Below, piece by piece: positions 21,041 to 23,551 of a stretch of 23,551 bases of DNA (positions are counted from its first letter, which is position 1; each line of letters opens with the position of its first letter). Position numbers and translations under genes: made by a program. The stretch is from an uncultured Bergeyella sp. Its GTDB lineage: Bacteria > Bacteroidota > Bacteroidia > Flavobacteriales > Weeksellaceae. The DNA lies in NCBI GenBank assembly GCA_916710115.1, contig CAKAOY010000005.1, positions 1 through 23,551 of the forward strand, in the 5' to 3' direction. The notes beneath the pieces were generated by a model. The model searched no databases, was not told the origin of the DNA, and worked only from the letters and a program-made list of their open reading frames with translations.

Positions 21041-21496
21041 TTATTTAAATTCGTTGATATTAATTACTTTTGGCTGTTGAGCTTCGTGTTTATGCTCTGT
21101 ACCTTCATACACATAAAGATTTTTGTAAAGCTGGGCACCTAATTTATTTTTAGGCAACATACCTTTTACAGATTTTTCAACTAATCTTAGTGGATGTTTT
21201 TTCACTAACTCAGTAGCAGTTATAGACTTTTGCCCACCTGGATAACCAGTATGCCAAATATAAGTCTTATCTTCCCACTTTCTTCCTGAAAGGCTAACCT
21301 TCCCAGCATTCAAAACAATTACATTATCACCACAATCAACATGCGGAGTAAAGTTTGTTTTGTGCTTTCCTCTCAAAATCCTTGCAACCAAAGAAGCCAA
21401 TCTTCCTAATGGTTGTCCTTCAGCATCTACCACAACCCATTCTTTATTAGCGGTAGCTTTGTTTGCTGATACAGTTTTGTAACTTAATGTATTCAC
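21041..21496 (-). CDS. rplM: 50S ribosomal protein L13 (uL13), GTG start
   Basis: The 151-residue product begins (V/M)NTLSYKTVSANKATANKEWVVVDAEGQPLGRLAS and includes RGKHKTNFTPHVDCGDNVIV, the HTGYPGG segment and VKGMLPKNKLG, all L13 hallmarks. E. coli L13 has 142 residues; the extra length is a C-terminal tail ending VININEFK. L13 is an early 50S assembly protein and in E. coli is an autogenous repressor. The start is GTG at 21494-21496: no in-frame ATG fits, and the sequence NTLSYKT is the normal N-terminus in relatives. rpsI follows 5 bp later. Confidence 0.97.
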   Translation of the reverse strand: MNTLSYKTVSANKATANKEWVVVDAEGQPLGRLASLVARILRGKHKTNFTPHVDCGDNVIVLNAGKVSLSGRKWEDKTYIWHTGYPGGQKSITATELVKKHPLRLVEKSVKGMLPKNKLGAQLYKNLYVYEGTEHKHEAQQPKVININEFK

Positions 21497-21506
21497 ACTT
21501 ATAAGT

Positions 21507-21546
21507 TTAACGATTAAACATAATTTTACCCTATACTAAAAAGGGT
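21507..21546 (-). promoter_or_regulatory. rplM leader with hairpin and four-codon upstream reading frame
   Basis: At the predicted 5' end of the rplM message, ACCCU (from 21542-21546) pairs with AGGGU (from 21528-21532) around a nine-base loop. The AGGG arm lies seven bases before an ATG (21519-21521) that opens a tiny frame MFNR ending TAA at 21507-21509, out of frame with rplM. An SD-like sequence hidden in a hairpin, ahead of a mini-ORF, suggests a regulatory leader. Function is inference. Confidence 0.4.
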
Positions 21547-21549
21547 TTG

Positions 21550-21579
21550 CAAATCTATATATTTTTTTTGAAATACAAA
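21550..21579 (-). promoter_or_regulatory. promoter of the rplM-rpsI-rpsB operon
   Basis: On the minus strand, TTTG (21576-21579) and TAGATTTG (21550-21557) are 18 bases apart, matching the Bacteroidota consensus. Transcription would start near 21545, leaving a leader of about 50 bases before the GTG start of rplM. Confidence 0.7.
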
Positions 21580-21786
21580 AATTTTTCTCCCACTTTTAAC
21601 TCCAAAAACAAAAACATTCAATACAAAATACACTGAACAACAATAAATTAAGTATGGAATCAATTTCATATTTTAATTATTATAAAAATGATAAAATTTC
21701 AGTATTTTAAGCTAAATCCCCTAATCAGCCATAAAACATTACCTCAAAAATCACAATCTTAATTTTTACTTTAATTAAAAAAATAC

Positions 21787-21794
21787 TATTTTTG
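21787..21794 (+). promoter_or_regulatory. candidate -7 element of lepA
   Basis: TATTTTTG matches TAnnTTTG, 20 bases before the lepA ATG, which would give a leader of only about 15 bases. No TTG occurs at the expected -33 position, only a T-run, so confidence is limited. Confidence 0.45.
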
Positions 21795-21814
21795 CAAACT
21801 ATCAGTTTTTATAG

Positions 21815-23551
21815 ATGAAGAATATAAGAAATTTTTGTATCATTGCACATATTGACCATGGTAAATCTACCTTGGCAGATAGACTTTTAGAATATACTAA
21901 CACCGTATCTCAGAGAGAGTTGCAAGCTCAAACCCTTGATGATATGGACTTGGAGAAAGAGCGAGGGATTACCATCAAATCTCACGCAATACAAATGGAC
22001 TATGAATACAAGGGAGAGAAATATGTCCTTAATCTCATAGATACCCCTGGACATGTGGATTTTTCTTACGAAGTATCGCGTTCTATAGCTGCTTGCGAGG
22101 GTGCTTTATTAATTGTAGATGCTGCTCAAAGTATTCAGGCTCAGACTATTTCTAATCTATATTTAGCATTAGAAAATGATTTAACTATTATTCCTATTTT
22201 GAACAAAATAGACCTGCCATCTGCAAATCCAGAGGAAGTTACAGACGAAATAATGAATCTTCTTGGTTGTGATTATGATGATGTCCTACGCGTTTCAGGA
22301 AAGACAGGAGAAGGTGTTCATCAACTTTTGGAACAAATTGTAGAAAGAATTCCTGCTCCTAAGGGCAACCCAGAAGCACCGCTCCAAGCTCTTATTTTTG
22401 ACTCTGTATTTAACCCTTTCAGAGGAATTGAAGCCTACTTTAAAGTAGTAAATGGTAGCATTAAAAAAGGTGAAAAAGTGAAGTTTATGGCTACTGACCG
22501 CACCTATGATGCCGATGAAGTAGGAACTCTAAAACTGAAACAAGCACCTAAACAAGAAATAAAATGTGGTGATGTGGGGTATATTATCTCAGGTATAAAA
22601 GATGCCCGCGAAGTAAAGGTAGGAGACACCATTACCTCTGCCGAAAGCCCTGCACCTGCTCCTATTGATGGATTTGAAGAAGTAAAACCAATGGTATTTG
22701 CGGGGATTTACCCAATAGAATCGGAGGATTTTGAAGAACTAAGAACCTCATTAGAAAAACTACGATTAAACGATGCTTCGCTAGTCTTTGAGGCAGAAAG
22801 TTCGGCTGCCTTGGGCTTTGGGTTCCGTTGTGGATTCCTCGGAATGCTCCATATGGAAATTGTCCAAGAGCGTTTGGATAGAGAATTCGGAATGAATGTA
22901 ATCACTACCGTTCCCAATGTATCTTACCACGGATATACAAAAAAAGAACCCGATATACCTATCCTCATCAACAACCCTTCGGAAATGATGGACCCTACGA
23001 CAATGGACAGAGTAGAGGAACCTTACATCAAGGCTTCCATCATCACAAAATCAGATTTTGTAGGACCTGTAATGACTCTTTGTATCGAAAAAAGGGGCGA
23101 AATCGTAAATCAATCTTATCTAACTTCCGACCGTGTTGAATTGATTTTTAATATGCCACTATCAGAAGTCGTATTTGATTTTTATGATAGACTAAAATCT
23201 ATCTCCAAAGGTTATGCGTCATTTGACTACCACCCGATAGGTTTCCGTGCCTCAAAATTGGTAAAAATGGATATCTTGATAAATGGTGATATGGTAGATG
23301 CTCTGTCATCTCTTATTCATCAAGATAATGCCTATGGTATCGGTAAAAAAATGTGTGAAAAACTTCGCGAACTAATCCCAAGACAGCAATTTGACATTGC
23401 TGTGCAAGCAGCACTCGGAACGAAGGTTATTGCTAGAGAGACCATCAAAGCGCTAAGAAAAGATGTAACTGCGAAATGCTACGGAGGAGATATCTCCCGT
23501 AAGAGAAAACTTCTTGAAAAACAAAAAGAAGGTAAAAAGAAAATGAAGCAA
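21815..23551 (+). CDS. lepA: elongation factor 4 (LepA), partial, C-terminus off the right edge
   Basis: 579 codons are present with no stop; the family is about 598 residues, so only the last 20 or so are missing. The start MKNIRNFCIIAHIDHGKST gives the G1 motif (11-18). RGIT (50-53), DTPGH (76-80) and NKID (130-133) complete the GTPase domain. Then come the EF-Tu-like domain 2, FRCGFLGMLHMEIVQERL, the EF-G-like domains and the LepA-specific C-terminal domain (GTKVIARETIKALRKDVTAKCYGGDISRKRKLLEKQKEGKKKMKQ). EF4 binds ribosomes and can back-translocate or remodel stalled complexes, and also affects 30S maturation. It is divergent from rplM. Confidence 0.97.
   Translation, partial: MKNIRNFCIIAHIDHGKSTLADRLLEYTNTVSQRELQAQTLDDMDLEKERGITIKSHAIQMDYEYKGEKYVLNLIDTPGHVDFSYEVSRSIAACEGALLIVDAAQSIQAQTISNLYLALENDLTIIPILNKIDLPSANPEEVTDEIMNLLGCDYDDVLRVSGKTGEGVHQLLEQIVERIPAPKGNPEAPLQALIFDSVFNPFRGIEAYFKVVNGSIKKGEKVKFMATDRTYDADEVGTLKLKQAPKQEIKCGDVGYIISGIKDAREVKVGDTITSAESPAPAPIDGFEEVKPMVFAGIYPIESEDFEELRTSLEKLRLNDASLVFEAESSAALGFGFRCGFLGMLHMEIVQERLDREFGMNVITTVPNVSYHGYTKKEPDIPILINNPSEMMDPTTMDRVEEPYIKASIITKSDFVGPVMTLCIEKRGEIVNQSYLTSDRVELIFNMPLSEVVFDFYDRLKSISKGYASFDYHPIGFRASKLVKMDILINGDMVDALSSLIHQDNAYGIGKKMCEKLRELIPRQQFDIAVQAALGTKVIARETIKALRKDVTAKCYGGDISRKRKLLEKQKEGKKKMKQ

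Larger units (their letters stand above)
21497..21814. other. 318-bp divergent intergenic region between rplM and lepA
   Basis: This AT-rich stretch holds the rplM leader and promoter on the left (21507-21579) and the lepA -7 element on the right (21787-21794). Between about 21580 and 21780 I see only AT-rich sequence with weak imperfect dyads, and no convincing reading frame, RNA gene or repeat. Confidence 0.7.

Noticed and set aside
21580..21780. A possible small RNA or gene in the rplM-lepA gap
   Set aside because: Only weak imperfect dyads and no open frame or promoter-terminator pair were seen.
22708..22917. A 69-codon minus-strand frame inside lepA
   Set aside because: Antisense to the conserved EF4 coding sequence; treated as a shadow frame.

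Overview
The window looks like a chromosomal core region of a low-GC Flavobacteriia member (Bacteroidota), probably close to the Weeksellaceae (Chryseobacterium/Riemerella/Bergeyella-like). The reasons are the protein sequences, the near absence of Shine-Dalgarno sequences with A-rich start contexts instead, and several upstream regions carrying the Bacteroidota -7 element TAnnTTTG, some with a TTG/TTTG about 17-19 bases upstream. The genus is inference only.

Region 1 (1-12035, all minus strand) is one long ribosomal protein array with fused S10, spc and alpha gene order: rplC-rplD-rplW-rplB-rpsS-rplV-rpsC-rplP-rpmC-rpsQ-rplN-rplX-rplE-rpsN-rpsH-rplF-rplR-rpsE-rpmD-rplO-secY-infA-rpmJ-rpsM-rpsK-rpsD (rpsD is cut by the left edge). 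It starts at a well-formed promoter in front of rplC. Most genes are 0-20 bp apart or overlap. The longer gaps (rplB/rplW, rplP/rpsC, rpsH/rpsN, rpmD/rplO, rpsD/rpsK) hold hairpins, short tandem repeats or a weak promoter candidate. rpsJ is not at its usual place before rplC.

Region 2 (12104-18240, minus strand) is a housekeeping cluster: a small four-helix membrane protein, mutL, a rhomboid protease, a LysE-family transporter, an S66 LD-carboxypeptidase, and a pabB/pabC-like pair for p-aminobenzoate (folate) synthesis. The last four genes overlap or abut. The MutL C-terminal domain has lost the residues of the endonuclease site usually seen in MutL of bacteria without MutH.

Region 3 (18345-19702) is a single plus-strand gene, ornithine aminotransferase (rocD), with its own -7 element and a strong terminator. 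A second hairpin lies between it and the converging rpsB.

Region 4 (19728-21579, minus strand) is the rplM-rpsI-rpsB ribosomal operon, without tsf after rpsB. rplM appears to start at GTG, and there are hairpins in the rplM and rpsB leaders. A 318-bp intergenic region separates it from the divergent lepA (plus strand, cut by the right edge).

No mobile element, CRISPR array, tRNA, rRNA or foreign-looking island was seen, and no undescribed multi-gene system. The observations most worth checking are the MutL active-site loss, the structured leaders with tiny upstream reading frames before rplC and rplM, the rpsB and rpsD leader hairpins, and the missing rpsJ and tsf neighbours.
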